Assembly: GCA_965220305.1 (NCBI GenBank)
Contig: OZ244817.1
Location: 1,364,001 to 1,428,000 of the forward strand
DNA: 64,000 nucleotides
Reading direction: 5' to 3'
DNA from: G965220305 sp965220305
GTDB taxonomy: Bacteria; Chloroflexota; Dehalococcoidia; Lucifugimonadales; UBA3495
In this document: piece after piece, positions 26,937 through 35,878 of the stretch
Numbering within the stretch: position 1 is the stretch's first letter
Layout of the letters: each line of letters starts with the position of its first letter
The notes under the pieces: model-generated
What the model was told of the DNA's origin: nothing
What the model saw: only the letters and a program-made list of their open reading frames with translations
Databases searched by the model: none
Position numbers and translations under genes: made by a program

Positions 26937-27341
26937 ATGGCGAAGACCATCAACAAGGTGGAACTGCTGGGGCGCGTGGGCGCGGACCCGGAAATGAAGT
27001 ACACGGCGTCCGGCATCGCCGTCACCCAGCTCCGCCTGGCCACTGACCGGGTGCGCAAGGGCGGCGAATCCGAGACCGATTGGCACAGCATCGTGGCCTG
27101 GGACAAGCTCGCCGAAGCCTGCGCCAACTACGTGGAGAAGGGCCAGCGCATCTACGTCTCGGGCCGCCTGGCGCAGAACTCCTGGACCGGCGACGACGGG
27201 CAGCGGCGCTACCGCACCGAGATTCACGCCCAGGAGGTGGTGTTCCTGGACTCCGTCCGCAACGGCAACGGCGGTAACTTCGGCGCCAACTACCAGGCCA
27301 ACGTCACCGGCCAGGACTTGCAGGACGACTCTCCCTTCTAG
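26937..27341 (+). CDS. ssb: Single-stranded DNA-binding protein
   Basis: A 134-residue SSB with an OB fold (INKVELLGRVGADPEMKYTA, TDWHSIVAWDKLAEACANYV, GQRIYVSGRLAQNSW). A short linker leads to an acidic tip ending DDSPF, the site that recruits repair proteins. It lies between the Cas4/RecB-like nuclease and RadC genes, fitting a recombination and replication module of the element. Confidence 0.96.
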   Translation: MAKTINKVELLGRVGADPEMKYTASGIAVTQLRLATDRVRKGGESETDWHSIVAWDKLAEACANYVEKGQRIYVSGRLAQNSWTGDDGQRRYRTEIHAQEVVFLDSVRNGNGGNFGANYQANVTGQDLQDDSPF

Positions 27342-27382
27342 CCGGTCAATCATCCATCGGCGCCTTTCCGAAGGCGCAACAC

Positions 27383-27413
27383 GGGGCCGCTCCCTGACAA
27401 CAGGGGCGGCCCC
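27383..27413 (+). repeat. Intergenic hairpin 4 (GGGGCCG/CGGCCCCG)
   Basis: Flanked by AACAC and CTTCCGTTTCC; 36 bases before the RadC-like start. Confidence 0.75.
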
Positions 27414-27449
27414 GCTTCCGTTTCCAGACTAATCACAAAGGAGTGAACC

Positions 27450-28010
27450 ATGCCCAGGAAGAAGCAGACCAAGCAGGCGGAAAACCCGCTGCTCATCCCT
27501 GAACAGACCGTTCCGGCGACCCTGGAAGGACAGGCGGTTCTGGAGGCCCTGCGCAACAACCTGAGCCTGCTGGGTGAGCTGGCGGCCCGCTACCAGGTGG
27601 CCTTCCAACCGGAGCGACCGGCGGATATGCCGACCATCAATTGCCCGCAGGACGTTCACAACCTGCTGGGAGCGGAGATGTCCGTCCTGGCCCAGGAGCA
27701 GCTACGGGTGCTGCTCCTGGACACCCGCAATCACGTGCTGGGCCAGTGCGTGATTTACCAGGGGAATGTGAATAGCTCGGTGATACGGCCCGCCGAGGTC
27801 TTCCGCCCCGCCGTGATCGAGTCTGCCCCCAGCATCATCATCAGCCACAACCACCCCTCCTCTGACCCGACGCCTAGCCCGGAGGACGTGAGCATCACCC
27901 GCGAACTGGTCCAGGCGGGCAAGCTCCTGGGCATCGACCTCCTGGACCACGTGGTCATCGGAGGCGACCGCTGGGTCAGCCTCAAAGAGCGGAAGCTGAT
28001 GGACAACTAG
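27450..28010 (+). CDS. RadC-like JAB1/MPN-domain protein
   Basis: A 186-residue protein. The JAB/MPN metal motif is complete: ISHNHPSSDPTPSPED with the H-x-H-x10-D spacing, preceded by LRVLLLDTRNHVLGQC and followed by LLDHVVIGGDRWVSL. The usual HhH of chromosomal RadC is missing and replaced by a 70-residue helical N-terminus, as in plasmid and ICE anti-restriction-region RadC proteins. Start ATG behind AAGGAG. Confidence 0.9.
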   Translation: MPRKKQTKQAENPLLIPEQTVPATLEGQAVLEALRNNLSLLGELAARYQVAFQPERPADMPTINCPQDVHNLLGAEMSVLAQEQLRVLLLDTRNHVLGQCVIYQGNVNSSVIRPAEVFRPAVIESAPSIIISHNHPSSDPTPSPEDVSITRELVQAGKLLGIDLLDHVVIGGDRWVSLKERKLMDN

Positions 28011-28105
28011 CTCAGGGCCACCGAGACCGGCTCTCCCGCCGGTCCTCACGCGGGGGAAGCACTCTCCCGCGCCCTCCACCGCATTCACACCTATAGGAGG
28101 CAACC

Positions 28106-28769
28106 ATGATTCCCACGGAACCCATCCTCAACGGCGCGGACCTCTTCACCATCTCAGCCGGAGGCTATTCCGCCACCGCCGACGCCTTCGCCCGCGACCC
28201 GGACACCGGCGGCCTCTGGTTCCTGTCCATGGTGGGACCCCAGACCACCCTCAAGGCCATCTGGGCCTCCCTGCTCAAGCAAGCCCCCCGACACCGCCCA
28301 CCTGATCAAGGGCGTGGAGGGGATGGCTTTGAGCGGAGGGTATCAGCGGTGCCAGGTCCCCTATCACACGGTGGGCACCTGGACCACCCGCATCGCCCGT
28401 CTGCCCGCCAGCCGGGGCTGGCACGCATTGGTTTACACGCGCCTGGCCGAGTTCAGCTTCGAGCGGGACGACTTCCTGCTGCTGGCCCAGGACCAGGCCG
28501 ACGCCCCTGGTCTGCACCACCGCTTCCTGGACCGGCGCAGCCCCCTGCCCCTGCACCGTTCCTGGCGGGACTGGCTCTGGCGGGACTGGCTCTGGCGGAG
28601 GGGATTGGACACCGGGGAGATCGTGCCCCTGGAATCCGCCGGGCTGCTGGCCTACACCTGCCAGCCTAAGGGCGAAGAACTGAAGGCCGACCTGTCGGCG
28701 GCGGTGGCGGCGGGGACGTTGACCCTGAATCCTGATGACACCAGCAAGGAGGAAAACAGCAATGGATAG
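28106..28769 (+). pseudogene. Element-specific hypothetical protein with homopolymer frameshift
   Basis: ATG 28106 behind TAGGAGG. The first 60 residues (LNGADLFTISAGGYSATADA, MVGPQTTLKAIWASLLKQ) are followed by a C6 run at 28284-28289, after which the natural continuation (DTAHLIKGVEGMALSGGYQR, VGTWTTRIARLPASRGWHAL) lies in the next frame. An oddity is the direct repeat SWRDWLWRDWLWRRG. The end overlaps the next start by 8 bases. No known family. Confidence 0.55.
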
Positions 28770-29172
28770 GACGCTGAATCCGGTGAAGCGGGGCAACAAG
28801 CGCCGCCGCGCCCGAAACTGGAAGGCCTGGCAACTCTTCTCCCCGGACGGGGACACCTGCCGCTTCTGCCCCCACGGGGCCGCCGACCACCTGACAAGCT
28901 CAGGGCAACCCCACTATTACCGGCCCGCCGCCGAGGCGGACTGGCGGAATTCCAACGAGAAGCTCTACCGCCACGAACTGACCGACGGCACCGAGGTGCT
29001 GGTCAAGCGCATCACCGTCGCCAACCGCGCCGAACTGCTGACGGCCTTCTGCACGGCCTGTGCGGAGGAAAAGGACACAGCTCAGGTGTTGTGCTTCCAG
29101 CGGACGCTGGCCAAGGGCGAGGTGGTGGGTTTGAAGAACCACAACGCCAACAATGGCACCAACGGGAGGTAG
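28762..29172 (+). CDS. Small zinc-finger-like protein
   Basis: A 136-residue basic protein with AAGGAGG before ATG 28762. CRFCPHGAADHL and a later FCTACAEEKD give C-x2-C-type pairs that could bind zinc. The N-terminus is strongly basic (KRGNKRRRARNWK). No family recognised; belongs to the same operon. Confidence 0.6.
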   Translation: MDRTLNPVKRGNKRRRARNWKAWQLFSPDGDTCRFCPHGAADHLTSSGQPHYYRPAAEADWRNSNEKLYRHELTDGTEVLVKRITVANRAELLTAFCTACAEEKDTAQVLCFQRTLAKGEVVGLKNHNANNGTNGR

Positions 29173-29176
29173 CACA

Positions 29177-29464
29177 ATGGCCGACAACCAGACCCTGTAC
29201 TTCCCCTGCCCCGGCTGTGGGGCGCGGTTTGCCCAGGTGGAGGAGCCGGACGAGGACATCCACGCCGGGGAGACCTACCACTGCACCGAGTGCGGCGCGG
29301 CGGTGGTCTTCGTCGCCCTGAGCATAGAGATGCTGGCCGACCCCGCCGTCATCCGGTGGAACTGCCACTTCTGCAAGCCCGGTCCCTGCCGGTTGGCCCC
29401 GTCCAGCGGCGCCTCCGGCGACTCACCTGACATGGACACCGAGCAACCCACGGATTCCAAGTAA
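29177..29464 (+). CDS. Zinc-ribbon protein
   Basis: A 95-residue protein starting 4 bases after the previous stop. FPCPGCGARFAQVEEPD and YHCTECGAAVVFVAL form a classic two-CxxC zinc ribbon; a further NCHFCKPGPC lies C-terminal. Probably a nucleic-acid-binding accessory protein. Confidence 0.65.
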   Translation: MADNQTLYFPCPGCGARFAQVEEPDEDIHAGETYHCTECGAAVVFVALSIEMLADPAVIRWNCHFCKPGPCRLAPSSGASGDSPDMDTEQPTDSK

Positions 29465-29491
29465 CCCATTCCAAGCTACAGGAGGACTGAC

Positions 29492-30526
29492 ATGAGACTC
29501 GCTGCCCAAGCCAAAGGGGGCTTCTATCCCACGCCGCCCCGGGTGGTTGACCTGGTTGCCAAGCTGCTCTACGGGGCCAGGGGCCGCTCCCGCAGCGTTG
29601 ACACCTTGCGCATCCTGGACCCCTGCTGCGGGGCCGGCGACGCCCTGGACCAGTTCGCCGACCTGCTCCGCGACCGCGGCACCGTCCCCGTGGAGACCTG
29701 CGGGGTGGAACTGCATCGGGACCGGGCGGAGCAGGCGGCACAGGTTCTGGACCGCGCCCTGGCCTGCGACCTCTTCGCCACGTCGATTGCCAACAACGCC
29801 TTCGGCGTGCTTCTCTTGAACCCTCCATATGATTGGGACCAGGAAGACAAAAGGGTGGAACACGCCTTCCTGACGCACACGACCCGCTACCTGACCGATG
29901 GCGGGCTGCTGCTGTTCATCGTCCCCAAGCAAAGGCTCTCCGTCTCCGCCCGCTACCTTTCGTCCCATTACCGGGACCTGCGCTGCTGGTACTTCCCCAA
30001 CCCTGAAAAGGAAGTCTTCGACCAGGTCGTGTTGATGGGCCGGCGCAAGGCCGAACCCAGCCCCGACTCCTACGCCGAGGAACAGGTGCGGGACTGGGCC
30101 GAGGGGGAGCCGGAGGAATTGCACGGCCGCCCCTACCCGGTCTACGACCCGCCGGTGGTCAACGCCTGGGACATCCTCTTCGCCACCCGCACCGTGGACC
30201 CGCTGGCGGCGGTGGCCGAGGCCCGGAAGACCGGCCTGTGGGCCAGCCAGGAGGTCAGGGACTCCCTCTGGCCCGCCCAGGACCAGCGCACCCGGCCCCT
30301 GATGCCACTGCGCCGGGGTCACATGGCCATGCTGGTGGCGGCGGGTTTTCTCGACAACCTGGTGCTGGAGGCCGAGGGCCGGCGCATCCTGGTCAAGGGC
30401 CGGACAACGAAGGAACTGGTGCTGGCCGAAGAGACGGAGAACACCGAGGTCTACCGGGAACGGCTCAGGACCACCGTGGTGGCCCTGGACCTGGACGACG
30501 GGGAGATCACCGACATCGCCGCCTAG
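29492..30526 (+). CDS. DUF6094-type N6-adenine methyltransferase-like protein
   Basis: A 344-residue protein with AGGAGG before ATG 29492. The Rossmann methyltransferase features are motif I ILDPCCGAGDALDQF and motif IV LLNPPYDWD, the NPPY signature of amino-methyltransferases acting on adenine. YPTPPRVVDLVAKLL at the N-terminus and VPKQRLSVSARYLSSHY fit the DUF6094 family, which regularly sits beside a large helicase on such elements, as here. It may modify the element's DNA against host restriction. Confidence 0.8.
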   Translation: MRLAAQAKGGFYPTPPRVVDLVAKLLYGARGRSRSVDTLRILDPCCGAGDALDQFADLLRDRGTVPVETCGVELHRDRAEQAAQVLDRALACDLFATSIANNAFGVLLLNPPYDWDQEDKRVEHAFLTHTTRYLTDGGLLLFIVPKQRLSVSARYLSSHYRDLRCWYFPNPEKEVFDQVVLMGRRKAEPSPDSYAEEQVRDWAEGEPEELHGRPYPVYDPPVVNAWDILFATRTVDPLAAVAEARKTGLWASQEVRDSLWPAQDQRTRPLMPLRRGHMAMLVAAGFLDNLVLEAEGRRILVKGRTTKELVLAEETENTEVYRERLRTTVVALDLDDGEITDIAA

Positions 30527-30570
30527 CCCGCGCACTGCGAATCTGACGGCTGCAACATCAGCCGCACACG

Positions 30571-30605
30571 AGGCCCCGCCGGTGTCACTTACCGGCAGGG
30601 CCTCG
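30571..30605 (+). repeat. Intergenic hairpin 5 (GAGGCCC.../GGGCCTC)
   Basis: GAGGCCCCGCCGGT pairs with ACCGGCAGGGCCTC around GTCACTT; 41 bases before the helicase start. Same position and follow-on (GCTTTGTCTC) as the GGGGCCG hairpins but with a changed stem. Confidence 0.75.
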
Positions 30606-30645
30606 CTTTGTCTCACATACATCACGGAACGCAAGGAGAATACCA

Positions 30646-33015
30646 ATGAACCTGTCAGGATTCATTGACCAGTTCAAGGAAGCCATCGCCAAGCGGGTGG
30701 TGGAGTCCTACCCGCCCCTCTACCGGCCCTCGGAAAACGGCCTCAAGCTGCCCCGGCTGCTCCGCACCCCGATGGGGGGTCAGGAGGACGCCATCAAGGG
30801 CGCGGCCCTCTCGCTCCAAGCCCACCGTGGCACCACCGTCGTCGGCGAGATGGGCACCGGCAAGACCTTCATCGGCGCCGCCGCTGCCCACGCCGCCGGT
30901 TTCCGGCGGGTCTTGATCTTGTGTCCCCCTCACTTGACCCGAAAGTGGAAGCGGGAGGTGGAGGACACGGTCCCTGGCGCTCGCGCCGCCATCGTCACCT
31001 CCATCACCGACCTGGAAAGGCTGCGGCTGTCCGTGGGTCCCGCTCCCCTCTTCGCCGTCATGTCCCGGGAAAGGGCCAAGCTGTCCTACCGCTGGTCTCC
31101 CGCCGTGATTCAACGCTGGGCCGCCGCCCGGGGCAGGCTGGTGCGGGACGAGCAGACCGGGGAACCCTTCCAGGTGCCCTGCTGTCCCCGCTGCCACGCC
31201 CAGGTGGTGGACAAGGACGGGGTGCCTCTGACCAACGAGGAGCTTTCCCGCAAGCGTCGCGACTGCGATCTGTGCGGCTCCGCCCTCTGGCAGGCCGACG
31301 GCTCCAGCCCCCGCAGGTATCCATTGGCCGACTATGTGAAGCACCGGATGAAGGGCTTCTTCGACCTCCTTATCGGAGACGAGGTGCATGAGTATAAAGG
31401 CCGCGGCTCGGCCCAGGGCATCGCCGCCGGGGTGCTGGCCGACTCCTGTGGCAAGTCTCTCACGCTTACAGGAACTTTGACTGGAGGATATTCGAGCACC
31501 CTCTTCCACCTGCTCTACCGCTTCTCGCCGGAGATACGGGCCGAGTTCGGCAGGTCCGAGGAGGGACGGTGGATACAGCGCTACGGGTTCCTGGAGCAGA
31601 CGGTGCGCCACTCCGACGACGGCGACTCCTTCGAGGACGGCAGGGTCAGCCGCCGCAAGGGGTACCGGAAGACGGTGCGGGAGAGGCCCGGCCTGGCTCC
31701 ATCGGCCCTGTTCCACCTCATCGGCAACTCGGTGTTCCTACGCCTCTCCGATGTTGCCTCGGGGCTGCCCACCTACGAGGAGCAGGTGCTGCTGTCGGGG
31801 ATGGACCGGGAGACGGACTTTACCGGCTTCTCCCAGCGCAAGGCCTACGACACGGTGTTCGACACCCTGCGGCAGGCCCTGGCCGAAGCCCTGGCCAAGG
31901 GTTCCAAGCGGCTGCTGACCACCTATCTCCAGACCCTGCTGGCCTACCCCGACGGCTGCACCCGTGGGGAGACGGTCTTCACCCCCCAGACCGGCAACGT
32001 CCTGGTGCAGATGCCGCCCCTATCCGAGGACAAGCTCTACCCGAAGGAACAGGCCCTGGTTGACCTGGTGGCGGCGGAACGGATGGCGGGCCGCAAGGTG
32101 CTGGTCTACGCCACCCACACCGGAACGCGGGACATCACCGAGCGTATGGAGCAGTTCCTGACGCGGCACGGGTTCAAGGTGGCGGTGCTCAAGGCGGGCA
32201 CGGTGGCCCCGGACCGGCGGGAGTCCTGGGTGGAGGAACGGGTCAAGCAGGGGGTGGACGTGGTCATCTGCCACCCCCGCCTGGTGCAGACCGGGCTGGA
32301 CCTGATCGACTTTCCAACCCTCTGTTGGTTCGAGACGGATTACAGCGTGTACACATCCCGCCAGGCTTCCCGGCGCTCTTGGCGCATCGGGCAGAAGCGC
32401 CCGGTGAAGGTGGTGTTCATGGCCTACCGGAACACCCTCCAGGCCGACGCTCTCAAGCTGGTGGCCAAGAAGCTGCAAAGCTCCCTGGCGGTGGAGGGGG
32501 AGCTGCCCGAGGACGGGATGGCCGCCTTCGGGGACGACGGCGACGACATGATGCTGGCCCTGGCCCGCCAGATCGTCAGCGGGGAGGAGACCGATGCTGA
32601 AGGCGAGTCGGTGGAGGCGGTATTCGCCCAGGCGCGGGACGCCGAGGCCAGCGCCGAGGAGTTCCTCGTGGACGACGGCTGGAAGGCGGTGGAGATCGAG
32701 CCGGTGGCCGTCGCGGTCAACGGCAACGGCCACCACGCAGACGGCATCGGGCCGACAGTCGAGCTGGTCCTGGACACCGGCCACCACGCCAACGGCAACG
32801 GACACGCAGCCGTCGAGGTCAACGGGAACGGCCACAGCGACGAAGCCCCGGAGCCGCAGCAGACGCTGTTCTCCTGGGCGGAGTTCATGGCCGAGGAGCC
32901 GGTGAAGCCGAAGGGCAGCAAGCGCAAGGCTCAGCCCGCCACCCTCTCGATGTTCGAGTGGGCGCCGACCGTGGAACAGGAGCGGGAGGAGGAGTTGGTC
33001 GGCGCGGGACGCTAG
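30646..33015 (+). CDS. SF2 (SNF2/DEAH-like) helicase with zinc insertion
   Basis: A 789-residue protein. Motifs: Q/I region with Walker A VVGEMGTGKTFIGAA, Ia LILCPPHLTRKWKREV, a zinc insertion CCPRCHAQVV...CDLCGSALW at about residues 180-215, motif II as DEVH (LIGDEVHEYKG), III LTLTGTLTGG, and C-terminal VLVYATHTGTRD, ICHPRLVQTGLDLI, QASRRSWRIGQ. The last 130 residues are acidic and contain repeated NGNGH units. Probably a DNA translocase or helicase for replication or transfer; follows the DUF6094 gene as in related elements. Confidence 0.88.
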   Translation: MNLSGFIDQFKEAIAKRVVESYPPLYRPSENGLKLPRLLRTPMGGQEDAIKGAALSLQAHRGTTVVGEMGTGKTFIGAAAAHAAGFRRVLILCPPHLTRKWKREVEDTVPGARAAIVTSITDLERLRLSVGPAPLFAVMSRERAKLSYRWSPAVIQRWAAARGRLVRDEQTGEPFQVPCCPRCHAQVVDKDGVPLTNEELSRKRRDCDLCGSALWQADGSSPRRYPLADYVKHRMKGFFDLLIGDEVHEYKGRGSAQGIAAGVLADSCGKSLTLTGTLTGGYSSTLFHLLYRFSPEIRAEFGRSEEGRWIQRYGFLEQTVRHSDDGDSFEDGRVSRRKGYRKTVRERPGLAPSALFHLIGNSVFLRLSDVASGLPTYEEQVLLSGMDRETDFTGFSQRKAYDTVFDTLRQALAEALAKGSKRLLTTYLQTLLAYPDGCTRGETVFTPQTGNVLVQMPPLSEDKLYPKEQALVDLVAAERMAGRKVLVYATHTGTRDITERMEQFLTRHGFKVAVLKAGTVAPDRRESWVEERVKQGVDVVICHPRLVQTGLDLIDFPTLCWFETDYSVYTSRQASRRSWRIGQKRPVKVVFMAYRNTLQADALKLVAKKLQSSLAVEGELPEDGMAAFGDDGDDMMLALARQIVSGEETDAEGESVEAVFAQARDAEASAEEFLVDDGWKAVEIEPVAVAVNGNGHHADGIGPTVELVLDTGHHANGNGHAAVEVNGNGHSDEAPEPQQTLFSWAEFMAEEPVKPKGSKRKAQPATLSMFEWAPTVEQEREEELVGAGR

Positions 33016-33026
33016 GCCGCAACACA

Positions 33027-33067
33027 CAGGGGGAGGTCGTCGCTACGTCAGCGATGGCCTCCCCCTG
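33027..33067 (+). terminator. Hairpin 6 downstream of the helicase
   Basis: CAGGGGGAGG... pairs with ..CCTCCCCCTG, with an inner CGTCGCTA/TCAGCG stem. GCGGGCTTTTTTG follows at about 33085. Likely the operon terminator. Confidence 0.6.
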
Positions 33068-33523
33068 CACGGCCATGTGTGCGGGCTTTTTTGTTGCCCG
33101 GAATTACTGCGGACAGAGAAGCCGCAGCGCGGTTGTCGGCCCCGGACCCTGGTGGGCGCAGCCGCCCCGCAGCAGGTCCCGGACCTTGCCATTACGCGCA
33201 GCCGCGACGGTCACGGTCACGGCTACTTCTCCACGGGGTAGACGAAGGACAGGGCGCTGTAGGCGTCGTCGCTGGCGACCGCGCCTTTCTTGATCCACTG
33301 AACGGCGTAGCGGTACTCGGTAGAGTACGCGGTAGTGTCGGTGGCGCCCGCTCATCCCCGCGGAAGCCGACATACCAACACACATTTGGGAGTGGCGAAA
33401 CGGGTGTCTCAGCATTGACACCCATAGCAACTCCGCTATATTGTCTGTACGAATCTGTGGATATATGGTGCCGGTCAAGACCGGGAGGGAAAGAAAACGA
33501 CCCGTACACGCACGACAAGATAA
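33068..33523. other. Intergenic region, no clear gene
   Basis: Open frames here have no ribosome site or family signal. The composition drops in GC near 33420-33520, just before the LRR fragment. Confidence 0.4.
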
Positions 33524-34066
33524 GTGACCCTGTTGAGCGTTGTCCTTGCGCTGGCCCTTACGGCAGCGCTCGCGGCCTGCGGCTCTGATGAGCCGTCTGG
33601 CGTGACAGGCCCCGACCGGACCGCGTCTACCCCAACGGAGACGCCAGCCTCCCCCGTACGGACGCCTACCACGCCAGTGTCAGGGGACGCGCCCACGGCC
33701 ACCGTTGCGGCTGCGACAGCGCCGCCCGCGGCCTCCAGCTCCACCAAAACGGACCGGGAGGCGCTGGCTGCTCTCTACAACGCAACGGGCGGTGAGAACT
33801 GGAAGTACAGCTACAACTGGCTGAGCGACGCTCGCCTAAGCGAATGGAGCGGCATCGCCACAATCGGCTTCAGTCGCGTTGAATCGCTGAGCCTCGGCGA
33901 GAACCAGTTGAGCGGGGAGATACCGGCGGAGCTGGGCAACCTCTCCAAACTTGGAGGGCTGTACCTCCAGAACAACGCCTTGAGCGGGGAGATACCGTCC
34001 CATTGGCCTGTGACTTCATCCCCGGCGGCGACGTGGTGCTCACCCGCGACGAGGTTGACGGGCTGA
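33524..34066 (+). pseudogene. LRR lipoprotein, truncated
   Basis: GTG 33524 starts a signal and lipobox (VVLALALTAALAACGSD), then a Thr/Pro-rich spacer. The region that precedes leucine-rich repeats in many Chloroflexota surface proteins follows (REALAALYNATGGENWKYSY, NWLSDARLSEWSG), then two LRRs (LSGEIPAELGNLSKLGGLYL). After IPSHW, near 33997, homology stops and the frame runs into unrelated sequence. The real gene should have more repeats, so it was cut before or during the insertion-element events to the right. Confidence 0.7.
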
Positions 34067-34121
34067 TGGCTGGGTTGCTGACTATGGTGGACCCTGTTGT
34101 TAGGACAGGGTCGAGGTGGAA

Positions 34122-34419
34122 CTAAGCGAGAGTCTCGCTCCATCTTGAGCTGGCCGATCTCCTGGTACAGGCGGGCGACCAGCGCAGCATCGCTCCTGGC
34201 CTTCTGGTCCTGACCGTTGCCGCAGACGCCGGCCGCACCCTCGGTGAGGGCTTTCTTCCAAGCCTGAATCTGGCTGGGGTGAACCTGGTACCGGCCAGCC
34301 AGTTGGGCCACCTTGGCATTGAAAGCCCTGCTGTGCTTCCCCCGTCCTTTGGACATTTCCCGCTCCTCTTTCTTGGCAGCAACCGCTGCCCTCAGTTTAG
34401 GAGCAGGACCCTCGCTTAG
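34122..34419 (-). mobile_element. IS3-derived remnant with orfA only
   Basis: Ends CTAAGCGAGAGTC (left) and CTAAGCGAGGGTC (right, complement) bound about 298 bp. Inside, on the minus strand, is an IS3 orfA product: MSKGRGKHSRAFNAKVAQLA, YQVHPSQIQAWKKALTEGAA, ending QEIGQLKMERD. A 12-residue gap after AKVA and complete loss of orfB show deletions. It looks like a non-autonomous, MITE-like derivative. Confidence 0.75.
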
Positions 34420-35877
34420 TATTACAACGACGGGTTTTTGGTAGGATAATTCGGGAGACGGCGGGGGCTTTGGGGAGGTGGGGACGATGGAGAGGGCAGC
34501 TTTCGAGCGGGTTTACGAGGCCTTTCTGGAGTTCCATGCCTTCTTCGCTGGTGCCTTTGGCCGCAAGCAGTGGCGGGAACACAGCAGGCATTATCTGCCG
34601 GGCCTGCTGGTCCAGGCCCAGGAGCGGCGCAACGCCGAGAATCTGTCCGAGATGGTTCCGGTCTCGGCCCGGGCGATGCAGCGCTTTCTCACCGAGGCCT
34701 GCTGGGACGATGCCGCGGTCATCGCCCGCCTGCAGGAGTACTTGGGTCCCAGGCTGGAACACCCGCTGGCGGTGTGGGTGTTCGACGGCAGCGACTTCCC
34801 CAAGCAGGGCGTCAAATCGGTAGGGGTGGCCCGGCAATACTGCGGGGCGTTGGGCAAGATAGCCAATTGCCCGGCCGGAGTATTCCTGGCCCACGTGGGG
34901 CCGCGGGGGCGGGCCCTGGCGGACCAGCGCTGGTATCTGCCCGAGGCATGGACTTCGGACGCGGGCCGCTGTGCGGCGGCGGGCGTGCCGGAGGAGCGGC
35001 GGCGGTACCGGTCGAAGACGGACCTGGCATTAGATATGCTGGAGCAGGCCCGGGCTCGGGGTTGCCGCAGCGCTGGGTGGGTCGCTGGGGATTCCGCCTT
35101 CGGGATGTCCCCGGCGTTCCGAGACGGCTTGGCTGCAACAGGAATGCTATACGTTCTGGACGTCCGGCCGGACATGACGGTCTGGCCGCTGGAGCCTGAC
35201 TGGAGCGAGCCGGCCTATCAGGGATTCGGGCGTCCCCGCCAGCCCAAACTGCGCAGCGGACAGCGCCTGACCATGGCGGAGCGCAGCTTGGCGCTGCCGG
35301 AGGAGTCGTGGCGGGAGATTACGGTGGCGGAGGGGTCCCAGGGGCCGCGGGTCTACCGGTTCGGCGCCCAGAGGGTCCGGGAAACCCGGAACCGGAAGCC
35401 TGGTGGAGTGGTTTGGGCAAGCTACCGCCAGAACCTGGACGGCAGCGAGTCCCGCTACTACCTGTCCAATGCGCCCGGGGACACTCCCCTGGAAACCCTG
35501 GCCCACGTGGGGGGGTCTAGGTGGCGTATTGAAACCGAATTCGAGACCGAAAAGAGCGACATCGGGCTGGACGAGTACGAGACCCGGACATGGGCCGGAT
35601 GGCATCACCACGTGGCCATGTGCCTGCTGGGCGGGGCGTTTCTGTTGGGCCTGCCGCAGGACTGGGGGGGAAAAGATGCCCCGGATCACGCGCCCGCAGG
35701 TGTACCGGGTGGTGCGGGAGATGCTGCCGCGGGAACGGTTCGGACCGGATGAGTTGCGGCAATGGCTGGAAGATGTCCAACAGCGCAACGAGCGGGCGAA
35801 ACGCTCCCACGAGAAACGCCGCGCCGCCCGTCGCCGGGAAGCATCAGGCGTCCCTTCTTAAACTCGTCGTTGTAATA
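34420..35877 (+). mobile_element. IS701-family insertion sequence (copy 2)
   Basis: A 1458-bp element; ends TATTACAACGACGGGTTT and, on the complement of the right side, TATTACAACGACGAGTTT (one mismatch). Flanks are TTAG (34416-34419) and CTAG (35878-35881), a 4-bp duplication with one change. It inserted at the junction of the IS3 remnant and the IS630. Confidence 0.85.
34487..35861 (+). pseudogene. IS701-family transposase with late frameshift
   Basis: ATG 34487 behind GGGGAGG. Triad: Asp in WVFDGSDFPKQG, Asp in WVAGDSAFGMS, Glu in RWRIETEFETEKSDIG. KSVGVARQYCGALGKIANC is characteristic. At a G7A4 run (35664-35674) the main frame goes into out-of-frame sequence, while the natural tail (RITRPQVYRVVREMLPRERF, RQWLEDVQQRNERAKRS) is in the next frame, ending at 35861. 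The catalytic core precedes the shift, so activity may be reduced rather than lost; an indel artefact is equally possible. Confidence 0.85.
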
Positions 35878-35878
35878 C

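Noticed and set aside
29423..30646. Minus-strand frame of about 400 codons
   Set aside because: Antisense shadow of the DUF6094-type methyltransferase, which has clear DPCCGAG and NPPY motifs.
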